Assembly: GCA_944384835.1 (NCBI GenBank)
Contig: CALWUU010000007.1
Location: 1-64,000 of the forward strand
Reading direction: 5' to 3'
Origin: an uncultured Clostridia bacterium
GTDB taxonomy: Bacteria; Bacillota; Clostridia; Oscillospirales; Acutalibacteraceae
DNA length: 64,000 nt
Of this stretch, positions 1 through 7,099 are shown in pieces. Under the pieces are notes generated by a model that did no database searches, was not told the origin of the DNA, and saw only the letters and a program-made list of their open reading frames with translations. The translations under genes were made by a program, and so were the position numbers. Each line of letters starts with the position of its first letter. Position 1 is the stretch's first letter.

Positions 1-32
1 ACAAGTGACACATTCAATAATATGGTTTTAAG

Positions 33-58
33 AGCATCGCTTCGGCGGTGCTTTTCTT
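33..58 (+). terminator. Rho-independent terminator
   Basis: An 8-bp stem (33-40 with 45-52, one G-T pair) closes a TTCG tetraloop and runs into TTTTCTT. It ends something transcribed from left of the window; nothing coding could be assigned upstream. Confidence 0.6.
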
Positions 59-124
59 ATGGCCTTTTGGCGATGATTTTATGGATACGCTGAAAGGCAA
101 ACAAATTATAGTTCGTATCACATA

Positions 125-162
125 TAACCCCTCTTCTTTTAATGGAGAGGGGTTATTTTTTT
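125..162 (+). terminator. Rho-independent terminator just before the AKR remnant
   Basis: A perfect 10-bp stem (125-134 with 146-155) with an 11-nt loop is followed by seven T residues. The T-run abuts the first codons of the aldo/keto reductase remnant, so that fragment is cut off from upstream transcription. Confidence 0.75.
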
Positions 163-565
163 GCCTTTTTTGAATTCATCACTTGACATTGTGGCAAAGA
201 CCTCCAAACGGCTGGAAGAGGATAGCTATGCAAAGTTTAAATACGATGCCACTGCGGAGCAGGACGCAGTCATTATCAACCGAGTGGCGGAGTTGGCGGA
301 AAAACGAGGCGTATCCATGACGGAGATTTCTTTGGCATGGCTGCTTACCAAAGCAGCGTCTCCGGTAGTAGGAGTCACCAAACTGCACCATATTGAAGGG
401 ACAGCAAAAGCGGTGGATCTTGTGCTGACACCGGCAGAATGCGCATATCTGGAGGAGCCATATCTTCCCCACAAGCTAGTGGGCGTTATGGCACAGAATA
501 CGCCAGCGGCCGCCAAAGAGCCTCATATCTGGTCTACGGGTAATCAGAAGATAGAACAGGTATAA
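161..565 (+). pseudogene. Aldo/keto reductase, C-terminal remnant
   Basis: The frame (TTG at 161, no Shine-Dalgarno, inside a terminator T-run) encodes only the last third of an NADPH-dependent aldo/keto reductase. From about residue 22 it matches the family's end: KYDATAEQD, then VAELAEKRGVSM and ISLAWLLTK, the cofactor-loop VVGVTKLHHIE, and the terminal EEPYLPHKLVG. Family members are about 310-330 aa; here roughly 200 N-terminal residues, including the catalytic Asp-Tyr-Lys-His residues, are missing. The junction falls within about 20 bp of a terminator, which suggests deletion or excision of a mobile segment. It should not make active enzyme. The neighbouring permease and apbE genes are also broken. 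Confidence 0.75.
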
Positions 566-592
566 TTTTGAAGCTGAAAGAGGGGACTTTCT

Positions 593-1039
593 GTGGAACA
601 GGTAATTTTTACTACATTGTGTATGATATATGATGATCAGGACAGAGTCCTTGTTCAAAAGCGAAGCGGCACAGCATGGGATGGGATTGCCTTTTCAGGA
701 GGTCACGTAGAGCCAGGAGAATCTTTCACGGAATCTGTGATAAGAGAAGTTTTCGAGGAAACTGGATACTGTATAGAAAAACTGACTCTGTGCGGAATCA
801 AACACTTTCAAACGGATTCCGGCATAAGATATGTGATTCTGCTCTATAAAACTCATATATTCAGCGGTACACTGTGTTCATCCGGAGAAGGGGATGTTTT
901 CTGGATCAAACGAAGTGAATGGAATAGTTATCCTCTGGCACGTGATATGACAGCTATGTTAGAGTTGTTTGATAATGATGAAAAAAGCGAATTTTACTAT
1001 TTGTCCAGCCATGCAGGTGATGAATATCTGATTATATAA
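593..1039 (+). CDS. NUDIX hydrolase (MutT-like)
   Basis: A 148-aa cytosolic hydrolase of nucleoside diphosphates linked to another moiety, X. A complete Nudix box is present at residues 37-59: G37, E43, R51-E52, E55-E56, G58 in the order G-x5-E-x7-RE-V-x-EE-x-G, which binds Mg2+ and cleaves the diphosphate. The start is GTG at 593 with AGGGG about 8 nt upstream. The N-terminal strand (VIFTTLCMIYDDQDRVLVQKR) resembles the 8-oxo-dGTP diphosphatase/YtkD group, but substrate cannot be told from sequence. It follows the AKR remnant by 27 bp and precedes the permease by 17 bp, so it may be the only working gene of this small run. Confidence 0.85.
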   Translation: MEQVIFTTLCMIYDDQDRVLVQKRSGTAWDGIAFSGGHVEPGESFTESVIREVFEETGYCIEKLTLCGIKHFQTDSGIRYVILLYKTHIFSGTLCSSGEGDVFWIKRSEWNSYPLARDMTAMLELFDNDEKSEFYYLSSHAGDEYLII

Positions 1040-1056
1040 AGGAGAGAAAAGCCAAG

Positions 1057-1952
1057 ATGGAAATTCTCAGACGAGAGCTTATTTATCTTTGGTACTATTT
1101 CAGCGTCCAATTGGAACAGATATTCATCTGGTGGGTGCTGGGTATGATGATTGGTTCAGCGATTTCTGTCTTCGCCAAAGATGCCATTCATCGCACTTTC
1201 CAATCTTTACAGAAAAAGCGGATTGGCAGCTTGGGTATAGTGGCAGCCAGTGCTCTGGGAATTGCTTCCCCTGTATGTATGGTACTATTCCCATTGCCGC
1301 CTCTTTTTCCCGTGGAGGTATGAAAGACGACTGGTTGGCAGCGTTTATGATGTCATCGATTCTTCTTAATCCTCAGCTTATTATTTATAGTGCAGCTCTC
1401 GGGGGAACAGTCCTGACTGTGCGCGTTGTTTTCTGCTTTCTTTGCGGAGTGTTTGCCGGGTTGCTAATCCGATTTTTTTACAGAGACAAACCATTTTTTA
1501 ACTTCACCGGGTTTGATCAGCCCCAAAACCGCGACACAGATCCCAACATCATCCTGCGCTATTTGAAGAATCTTTGGCGTAATGTGAAAGCTACCGGGCT
1601 TTATTTCTTACTTGGTATATTGCTTTCTGCTCTTTTTCAACGATATGTCCCAACACAAGCTATGACAGCTTTGTTCGGCGGAAATGAGGCGCTGGGTGTT
1701 CTGATGGCAGCTACTATTGGCGTTCCCCTCTATGCCTGCGGTGGGGGAACCATCCCTTTGCTGCAGCAGTGGTTGTGGGATGGTATGAGTGTGGGAAGCG
1801 CTGCCTCCTTCATGCTCACCGGACCTTCCACGAAAATCACCAATTTAGGTGCTTTGAAAATTGTTTTAGGAATCAAGCGGTTCTTATTATACCTAGCTTA
1901 TGTCATTGTATTTTCGCTGATGACAGGACTGATTGTAAACATCATTGTATAA
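1057..1952 (+). pseudogene. DUF318/ArsP-type permease, frameshifted
   Basis: A polytopic membrane permease of the DUF318/ArsP superfamily is split over two frames. The first part (ATG 1057, good AAGGAGAG site) runs to ASPVCM; the second supplies the family-typical CMYGTIP motif followed by SFSRGGMKDDWLAAF and later VPLYACGGGTIP. The switch lies in two copies of GTAT at 1273-1280. Restoring one extra GTAT unit gives an uninterrupted 299-aa frame reading ASPVCMYGTIP, so a 4-bp slippage deletion is the simplest explanation; a 1-bp deletion would also restore frame but would lose the valine. It could be a real inactivation, a reversible phase switch, or an assembly error. Substrate unknown; ArsP relatives export organoarsenicals. 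Confidence 0.8.
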
Positions 1953-1998
1953 ATATAATACTATGGAAATCAAATTGTAGCGAAAGGAGAGAGCAATA

Positions 1999-3016
1999 GT
2001 GAGACGATGGGTATTCGGTGTAATGGCAGTGATACTACTCGTATTATCCGGTTGTGCAGCAGAAACAAAGCCGGTAGAAACCTCTCTTTTTGCTATGAAT
2101 ATCTATATGACTTTTACTGCATACGGTGACAATGCCCAGGAAGCCTTGGATGCATCGGTACAATTGATTCGAACGGTGGAATCCCGTTGGTCTGTTACTG
2201 ATGATGCAAGTGAAATTTATCAGGCAAACCACAGTGGTGGACGACCCGTTTGCGTGAGTGAGGAAACAGCTGCACTGATTTCTTTTGCGCTGGAAATGGC
2301 AGAGCAAACACAAGGTGCATTAGATCCCACGATATATCCTGTTCTGACAGCATGGGGATTTACTGCTGACGATAAGCAAATTCCTTCTCAGGAGCAAATT
2401 GATACATTAATGACTCAAGTGGATTACAGTAAAATTCAATTGGAGGGAGAAACCTTGACAGTGCCTGAAGGAATGCAGTTGGATTTGGGAGCAGTAGGGA
2501 AAGGCTATGCTTCCGATTTGGTCACCGAAGTACTAAGGAAATATAGGGTGGAATCTGCGTTTATCAGTCTTGGAGGAAATATTCAAACAGTTGGTTCTCG
2601 TCCGGACGGAAGTGATTGGCGGATTGGCATCCGTGGCCCCTTGGGAGAAGGACAACTTGGGTGTTTTGGAAATCAGTAATGCCGCTGTTGTTACTTCTGG
2701 AGGCTATGAAAATTATTTTCAAGATGAAAATGGTAATATCTACTGGCATATCCTTGATCCGGATACGGGATATCCGGCGAACAGCGGCTTGCAGTCTGTG
2801 CTTATCGTTGGTTCAGAGGGAAAACTGTGTGATGCTCTTTCCACTGCTCTATTCGTCATGGGAGAAGAAAAGGCAACTGCCTATTGGCGTGAAAGGGGCG
2901 GATTTGAGATGTTAATGGTCACAGATGAGCATGAGATTCTTCTGACAGAAGGAATCGCAGAGAGATTTACATTAAGTGATGGCCGGACAGAAAGCGTTCA
3001 AGTGTTGGAGAAATGA
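1999..3016 (+). pseudogene. apbE: ApbE-like FAD:protein FMN transferase lipoprotein, frameshifted
   Basis: ApbE proteins covalently attach FMN to Thr residues of exported flavoproteins. The start is GTG 1999 with AAGGAGAG; residues 1-20 are a lipoprotein signal ending LVLSGC. The first frame holds the family's DLGAVGKGYASD and FISLGGN motifs; after a frame change near 2650 the next frame continues with AAVVTSGGYENYF, HILDPDTGYPANSGL and the metal-site CDALSTA. One extra G in the run at 2650-2651 accounts for the switch; removing it yields a normal-sized 338-aa enzyme. No RNF, NQR or FMN-binding substrate gene lies nearby, so its target is unknown. It is the third broken gene within 3 kb; sequencing error is possible. 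Confidence 0.82.
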
Positions 3017-3115
3017 AAAATAAGATGTACTTTACAAGTAAATCTATGTGAGGCGGACAGAGCAATTACGGGTACATTTCTGCAATGTCTGTATTATTAG
3101 GAGCTTGCCATAAAT

Positions 3116-3148
3116 AAAGAAATCCCCCGCTTTGCGGGGGATTTCTTT
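3116..3148. terminator. Bidirectional terminator between apbE remnant and GT14 gene
   Basis: A perfect 15-bp inverted repeat (3116-3130 with 3134-3148) with a TTT loop and A/T flanks serves both converging genes. Confidence 0.9.
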
Positions 3149-4043
3149 ATTTCTTTTGTTTTTCTGATACATAATGATAAATGTCTTTTGCAACGCTGTC
3201 TTTTCCTTTCAAATTTACAGGACCGGCAAATAAGTACGGAGAACGAATTAATGTATCAAAATCTTTTTTTTGCCATACATATGGATTTCCATGTTTATAA
3301 TCAATATAGCGCATGGTAGCATTTGACCAGTTGTCATATTGATGATAATAAATATTCTGTTTCATCATAGAGTTCCATAAAATCGTTTGAAAAAACAGTT
3401 CACAAACACCGCCCATTTTAGACAGATATTGTTCACACCACGGTTCTTTTAGTAAAATTAAGCTGACCAAATCGTGGGTAATGCTGCATGCATTTATGCC
3501 GGCCTGCAGCTGAAATCCTGCATCTGAAGAAATTTTTGTTTCAGGATTCAATTTCGTACTTAAAGACCATGGGTACTCCAGCTTTTCGGATTTGCGGCCA
3601 AATAGGCGAAAACCGGCATCAAACGCTTCTTTGATATAATTGAAACGTTTGCGCATACCATCTGAAAAATTTTTTCCATAAACGTTTATAAATTCTCTTC
3701 CCTGATGTGATTCAAAGAAATCTAAAATATGTTCTTGAGTACGTAAGGGTAAGTCACAATCGGATAAAAAATGGTAGTAGGAATATTTTTGTTTGGCAGC
3801 TTGTCGCATAAGTTCAAATTCACATTGAATCTGTGTATATGAACCATATGAAACAGCCGTGCTGTCTATAAAAAATATGTTGGATTCTTTTACCAGAGAT
3901 GTGAGATATTTAGAGCTGTATTTTTTTATTTTTTTGTCTACATGAATATAAATATCCACTCGTTGGTGATCTAATAATGGAAGTTGATATTCCAACAATT
4001 CCGGTTGGTTCCGAACCAAAATTAAATAAGCATGTTTATCCAT
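3147..4043 (-). CDS. Core-2/I-branching-type beta-1,6-N-acetylglucosaminyltransferase family protein (GT14)
   Basis: A 298-aa cytosolic glycosyltransferase. The N-terminus HAYLILVRNQPELLEYQLPLLD, the IYIHVDKK strand and the YYHFLSDCDLPLRTQEHI segment are hallmarks of the PF02485 'Branch' family; the SDCD acidic patch lies near the sugar-nucleotide site. Bacterial members add N-acetylhexosamine or xylose branches to cell-surface polysaccharide; the substrate here is unknown. Start ATG 4043 has AGGAG 8-9 nt upstream, and a TATAAT-like -10 lies at 4077-4082 on the minus strand. It stands alone, not inside a polysaccharide operon. Confidence 0.8.
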   Translation of the reverse strand: MDKHAYLILVRNQPELLEYQLPLLDHQRVDIYIHVDKKIKKYSSKYLTSLVKESNIFFIDSTAVSYGSYTQIQCEFELMRQAAKQKYSYYHFLSDCDLPLRTQEHILDFFESHQGREFINVYGKNFSDGMRKRFNYIKEAFDAGFRLFGRKSEKLEYPWSLSTKLNPETKISSDAGFQLQAGINACSITHDLVSLILLKEPWCEQYLSKMGGVCELFFQTILWNSMMKQNIYYHQYDNWSNATMRYIDYKHGNPYVWQKKDFDTLIRSPYLFAGPVNLKGKDSVAKDIYHYVSEKQKK

Positions 4044-4076
4044 ATAATCTCCTAATCAATCTTTGTTTTCTAAAAT

Positions 4077-4082
4077 ATTATA
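4077..4082 (-). promoter_or_regulatory. -10 element of the GT14 gene
   Basis: TATAAT on the minus strand, 34 bp before the start codon. The -35 region is poor (TGTGTT at 16 bp), so confidence is limited. Confidence 0.4.
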
Positions 4083-4125
4083 GCTTGAAATTTTATGTAA
4101 CACAAGATAAGAAAACATCAAAAAA

Positions 4126-4159
4126 GAAAAAGGAAGATGATATATCATCTTCCTTTTTC
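4126..4159. terminator. Perfect 34-bp palindrome, terminator-like
   Basis: The two 17-bp halves are exact reverse complements, ending in T5 on plus and A5 mirrored. It lies upstream of the GT14 gene and downstream (minus strand) of the 53-aa membrane protein gene, so it may end that operon, although about 480 bp separate them. Confidence 0.6.
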
Positions 4160-4639
4160 AGTCGGTGATAGAGACTTTTGTTGCAAATAAATGAGGGGAA
4201 ATGCAGTTCTTTTGTCAGTTAAGGTATATATTTTTATTTAGGAGGGATTGGTAAGTTGCATTTGAAAAGGATGAGACTTTATGGGGAATTAAAGTCTCAA
4301 AACAGGAGAATATAATTATATATTACCTTCGGGGAGAACAAAAGAATTCCTTTAGGTACGTTATTAGATGTATTGAAACCATAATATGTATCAGGAGGCA
4401 TATTATAATCATACAGCAACAAAAGTTTTGTTTTGTAGAAATATATACTACCTAATAAGTGATATGACTAATTTCATATCTTAAACTTTTTCATACTTCT
4501 TTCTAAAATTTGCACATTGCTGCTCTATCATGTTTCTACAATTTTCTTTTGTTGCCCATTATTATAGCAATATATGGTTTTTTAAGAGAGATTATGTTAT
4601 TAAATGCAAAATAATGTAGTGAATAACTAGGATATATGT
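4160..4639. other. Non-coding gap, no recognised gene
   Basis: AT-rich. It contains a 10-bp stem at 4272-4281/4290-4299 (loop 8 nt) and a strong AGGAGGG site at about 4241 followed by a possible 19-codon TTG-initiated peptide ending near 4315, which I cannot support as a gene. No tRNA or known RNA recognised. Confidence 0.4.
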
Positions 4640-4801
4640 TTATAAAAGATGATCATTTCGATGTTTATCATGATTACCACGATTGATTCCGCAAACACCT
4701 TCATAATCCCTAGCTTTTCTTTTTACTATTACAATCATTACAATAACGACGATAAGAAGAATGGCAAATACGATAATTAAAATCCAATTTGACAATGTCA
4801 T
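4640..4801 (-). CDS. Small single-pass membrane protein (53 aa)
   Basis: The ATG at 4801 overlaps the TGA of the upstream Cys-repeat protein in an ATGA junction, the usual sign of translational coupling. Residues 1-26 (MTLSNWILIIVFAILLIVVI and on) form one strong membrane helix, followed by a KRK stop-transfer cluster and a short polar, His/Asn-rich tail (RGNHDKHRNDH). No family is recognised. It ends the LytTR-regulator / Cys-repeat protein cluster and may be a partner or anchor of that protein. Unknown function. Confidence 0.65.
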   Translation of the reverse strand: MTLSNWILIIVFAILLIVVIVMIVIVKRKARDYEGVCGINRGNHDKHRNDHLL

Positions 4802-6030
4802 TTTGCTTTACCCCCAAATATATTTTTAATTGCAGCTTTTTTCTTTTGATTTACCCACTGGAATAAAGTAAAATATGGATATAATATTACTGCACCTGCT
4901 ACCATGACTACAATACTTAGAGCTCCAAATACGGCATCAAGCGCATTTGGACCGTGTAAGGAAGTTGGGGGAGACATCATGGTTAAAATTTGCTCGCTTA
5001 ACACTTGCAATTGAGCTGCTAACGATTTAGATAAATTGGACACCTGATTTGAAATGACAAGGTCTGTATGTATTTCTAATTTTGGAAGAATTTCAGTGGT
5101 TTGATAGTCGCCTAATGTACAGGCTGTAATTATGCTGCCGTTTTGTGTATCGGTTGGTTGTATTGTCACAGTTTCCAGATGATGTCCTAAAGCAGGAATG
5201 CTGCTGATATGTTCCTCATGGCAAACAGTACAAATTATGGTATTTCTACCCTCTTGTGTACAAGTAGGTTCTACAATAGTCTGATTCCATACATGTCCCA
5301 AAGCGGGCAAGATGTTTGTATGGGAATAGTCGCAGCGGGAACAGGTAGTTACTTCGCTGCCGTCAGTAATACAACCGGGTTGCGTAATAGAGGTAGATAA
5401 ATCGTGTCCCAAAGCGGGCAAGATGTTTGTATGGGAATAGTCGCAGCGGGAACAAGTGGTTACTTCACTGCCATCAGTTGTACAACCGGGTTGCGTAATA
5501 GAGGTAGATAAATCGTGTCCCAAAGCGGGCATGATATTTGTATTGGAATAGTCGCAGCGGGAACAGGTGGTTACTTCACTTCCGTCAGTTGTGCAAGTAG
5601 GAAGAGACGTAGCAGTATGTAAGTCATGCCCTAAGGCTGGCAGTATACGTATACATATATCATTACATCCGTTGCAGAACATCATTTCCTCTCCCGGTTG
5701 CGTACAGGTAGGGGCGGTTTTTACAGACCATATATTAGACCATCCGTGTCCGGCTGGAGGAGTCTCTCCCGGCTCGATGTAGTAAATGTTACCATTAGTA
5801 ATGGTGGATAAGTCAGATTGTGTTGTTTGATTGGTGTAAGATTTACTGAGTGAGAACAGCGCTGATTCCCGGGCGCCGTCCATTGTTTCGGAAATATCGG
5901 TTACGTGATGATATGTGTCATGAACAGACGATGGAGTAACCGCATTTATAACAGAAAAATATGAAATTACAGAAATTGTTATCATAAAAGAAAGTATTAA
6001 AGCTATTTTTGCTTTCATTGCGCTTATCAC
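4798..6030 (-). CDS. Membrane-anchored surface protein with Cys/His tandem repeats
   Basis: A 410-aa exported protein: signal-like helix at residues 5-31, a linker, six tandem repeats at about 88-320, a coiled polar stretch, then a transmembrane helix at about 361-385 and a basic cytosolic tail (NQKKKAAIK). Repeats follow C-x9-C-x2-C and end PALGH, e.g. CTTDGSEVTTCSRC; the sixth has lost its cysteines (PTDT, TLGD). Three central repeats are near-identical at the DNA level with an exact 111-bp (37-residue) period at 5297, 5408 and 5519. Such 'C..CxxC..PALGH' repeats occur in many clostridial surface proteins and may bind metal or form disulphides; function is unknown. It lies 77 bp downstream of the LytTR regulator, in the same direction. 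Confidence 0.7.
   Translation of the reverse strand: MISAMKAKIALILSFMITISVISYFSVINAVTPSSVHDTYHHVTDISETMDGARESALFSLSKSYTNQTTQSDLSTITNGNIYYIEPGETPPAGHGWSNIWSVKTAPTCTQPGEEMMFCNGCNDICIRILPALGHDLHTATSLPTCTTDGSEVTTCSRCDYSNTNIMPALGHDLSTSITQPGCTTDGSEVTTCSRCDYSHTNILPALGHDLSTSITQPGCITDGSEVTTCSRCDYSHTNILPALGHVWNQTIVEPTCTQEGRNTIICTVCHEEHISSIPALGHHLETVTIQPTDTQNGSIITACTLGDYQTTEILPKLEIHTDLVISNQVSNLSKSLAAQLQVLSEQILTMMSPPTSLHGPNALDAVFGALSIVVMVAGAVILYPYFTLFQWVNQKKKAAIKNIFGGKAK
5297..5629. repeat. 111-bp coding tandem repeat (three near-identical units)
   Basis: Units begin at 5297, 5408 and 5519 with the same CCCAAAGCGGGC start. They are in frame in the Cys-repeat gene, so copy number can vary without breaking the protein. 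Confidence 0.85.
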
Positions 6031-6107
6031 CGCCTTTCTTTACAGTTATATCATATATTATTTTATGCATTGCAATGGTGTTTTGAAGCAAACAACAATG
6101 TAATGTT

Positions 6108-6833
6108 TTAAATAACATTTTGTGGTGTCTGAAAGGCTAATTTTAAGTTCGGTAAATACTTTCTTCCTACTGGTAATTCTTTTCCGTTGATCAAAGTTAA
6201 TGATGTAGAATTAAATGTTTTAATTTGGGGGACAGAAACAATATAAGAGCGATGTATTCGTAAAAATCCTTTTGGTAAAACGGTTATTTCTAATTTTCCA
6301 ATAGAAGAATAAAATTCAAATTCTTCATTGTTATCGTAATGAACCGTAATGATACGTTGGAATACCTCAAAATAATAAATGGACTGAATAGGAATATTTC
6401 TGTATTCACCAATGCCTTTTAACAAAATAAATTCTTGCTCTTTTTCTGCAGCTTTGTTCAGTGCGTTGCTCAGAATATCATTTGTTTTTTCGATAGAAGT
6501 TATGCCTTTTACAATATAATGAAAGGCTTGTACATCAAAAGCCTCAATCGCATGTTCAGGAGAAACTGTTACAAAAATAATTTCCCCATGAAAATGAAAA
6601 GGTGCTTGCCGTAATTTTAATCCTGTTTCTATACCATTGATTCCGGGCATGTTAATGTCCAATAATAAAATATCAATTGGTTTTTCATTGTTGGAAATAT
6701 GGAATAGCGCTTGTTCTCCTGATTCAAATCGAATCACTTCAATTGTCATATTTTTTTCTTTTGCCAAGATATCTATTAAATTTGAATAATAGTCCAAATC
6801 CTGAGCATTATCGTCGCACAGTGCTATTCGCAT
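6108..6833 (-). CDS. LytTR-family response regulator (AgrA/ComE-like)
   Basis: A 241-aa two-domain transcription regulator. The N-terminal receiver has the acidic pair in LCDDN (D7-D8), the phosphoacceptor D59 in LLLDINMPG and a lysine near 106 (YIVKG). The C-terminal LytTR DNA-binding domain (about 140-235) has IYYFEVFQRIITV and GFLRIHRSYIV signatures. Start ATG 6833 follows AAAGGAGATAG. No histidine kinase adjoins it; the next gene downstream (minus) is the Cys-repeat surface protein, its likely target. LytTR-like half sites lie upstream at 6871-6879 and 6905-6913, hinting at autoregulation. Confidence 0.88.
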   Translation of the reverse strand: MRIALCDDNAQDLDYYSNLIDILAKEKNMTIEVIRFESGEQALFHISNNEKPIDILLLDINMPGINGIETGLKLRQAPFHFHGEIIFVTVSPEHAIEAFDVQAFHYIVKGITSIEKTNDILSNALNKAAEKEQEFILLKGIGEYRNIPIQSIYYFEVFQRIITVHYDNNEEFEFYSSIGKLEITVLPKGFLRIHRSYIVSVPQIKTFNSTSLTLINGKELPVGRKYLPNLKLAFQTPQNVI

Positions 6834-6870
6834 ATATCTATCTCCTTTATGTAATGTGACCTCAACTAGG

Positions 6871-6913
6871 TCAGTTTACAAATATGTTATACTGATGCTT
6901 TTCATCAGTTTAG
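6871..6913. promoter_or_regulatory. Two LytTR-like half sites upstream of the response regulator
   Basis: TCAGTTTA occurs at 6871-6878 and again at 6905-6912. Read with the next base, the second matches the LytTR consensus [TA][AC][CA]GTTN[AG][TG] at 9/9 and the first at 8/9. The 34-bp period is longer than the usual 21-22 bp. An extra hairpin ACTGATG/CATCAGT lies at 6891-6909. Confidence 0.4.
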
Positions 6914-6990
6914 AATTCAATGATAAAAAGAATATTTACCATATTATATCTAGAAAATAGAAATTTTTCAACATTTATCATCAATTTCAA

Positions 6991-7030
6991 TAAATAAAAA
7001 AGACCTTTGTTTCATACACAAAAGGTCTTT
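6991..7030 (-). terminator. Terminator of ppdK
   Basis: A 10-bp stem (6999-7008 with 7021-7030) followed on the minus strand by a T-rich tail. Confidence 0.8.
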
Positions 7031-7099
7031 GTTTATAGAATTATGATTTTCTCATTAGCAGAATGATTGCATTCGCATGGAAAATCAGAGAATATGCCA

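Noticed and set aside
30..175. Short open stretch ending near the second terminator, possibly a recombinase tail
   Set aside because: No family match I can defend, no start codon with a site.
3977..4168. 63-aa plus-strand frame at the GT14 start
   Set aside because: It is a shadow of the GT14 5' end and runs through the 34-bp palindrome.
4238..4315. 19-codon TTG-started peptide with a strong AGGAGGG, possible signal peptide gene
   Set aside because: Too short, no export signal or conserved motif; kept only as a note in the gap entry.
5297..5629. Regular repeats suggesting a CRISPR array
   Set aside because: The 111-bp units are in frame with the Cys-repeat protein, have no spacer variation and no cas genes are near.
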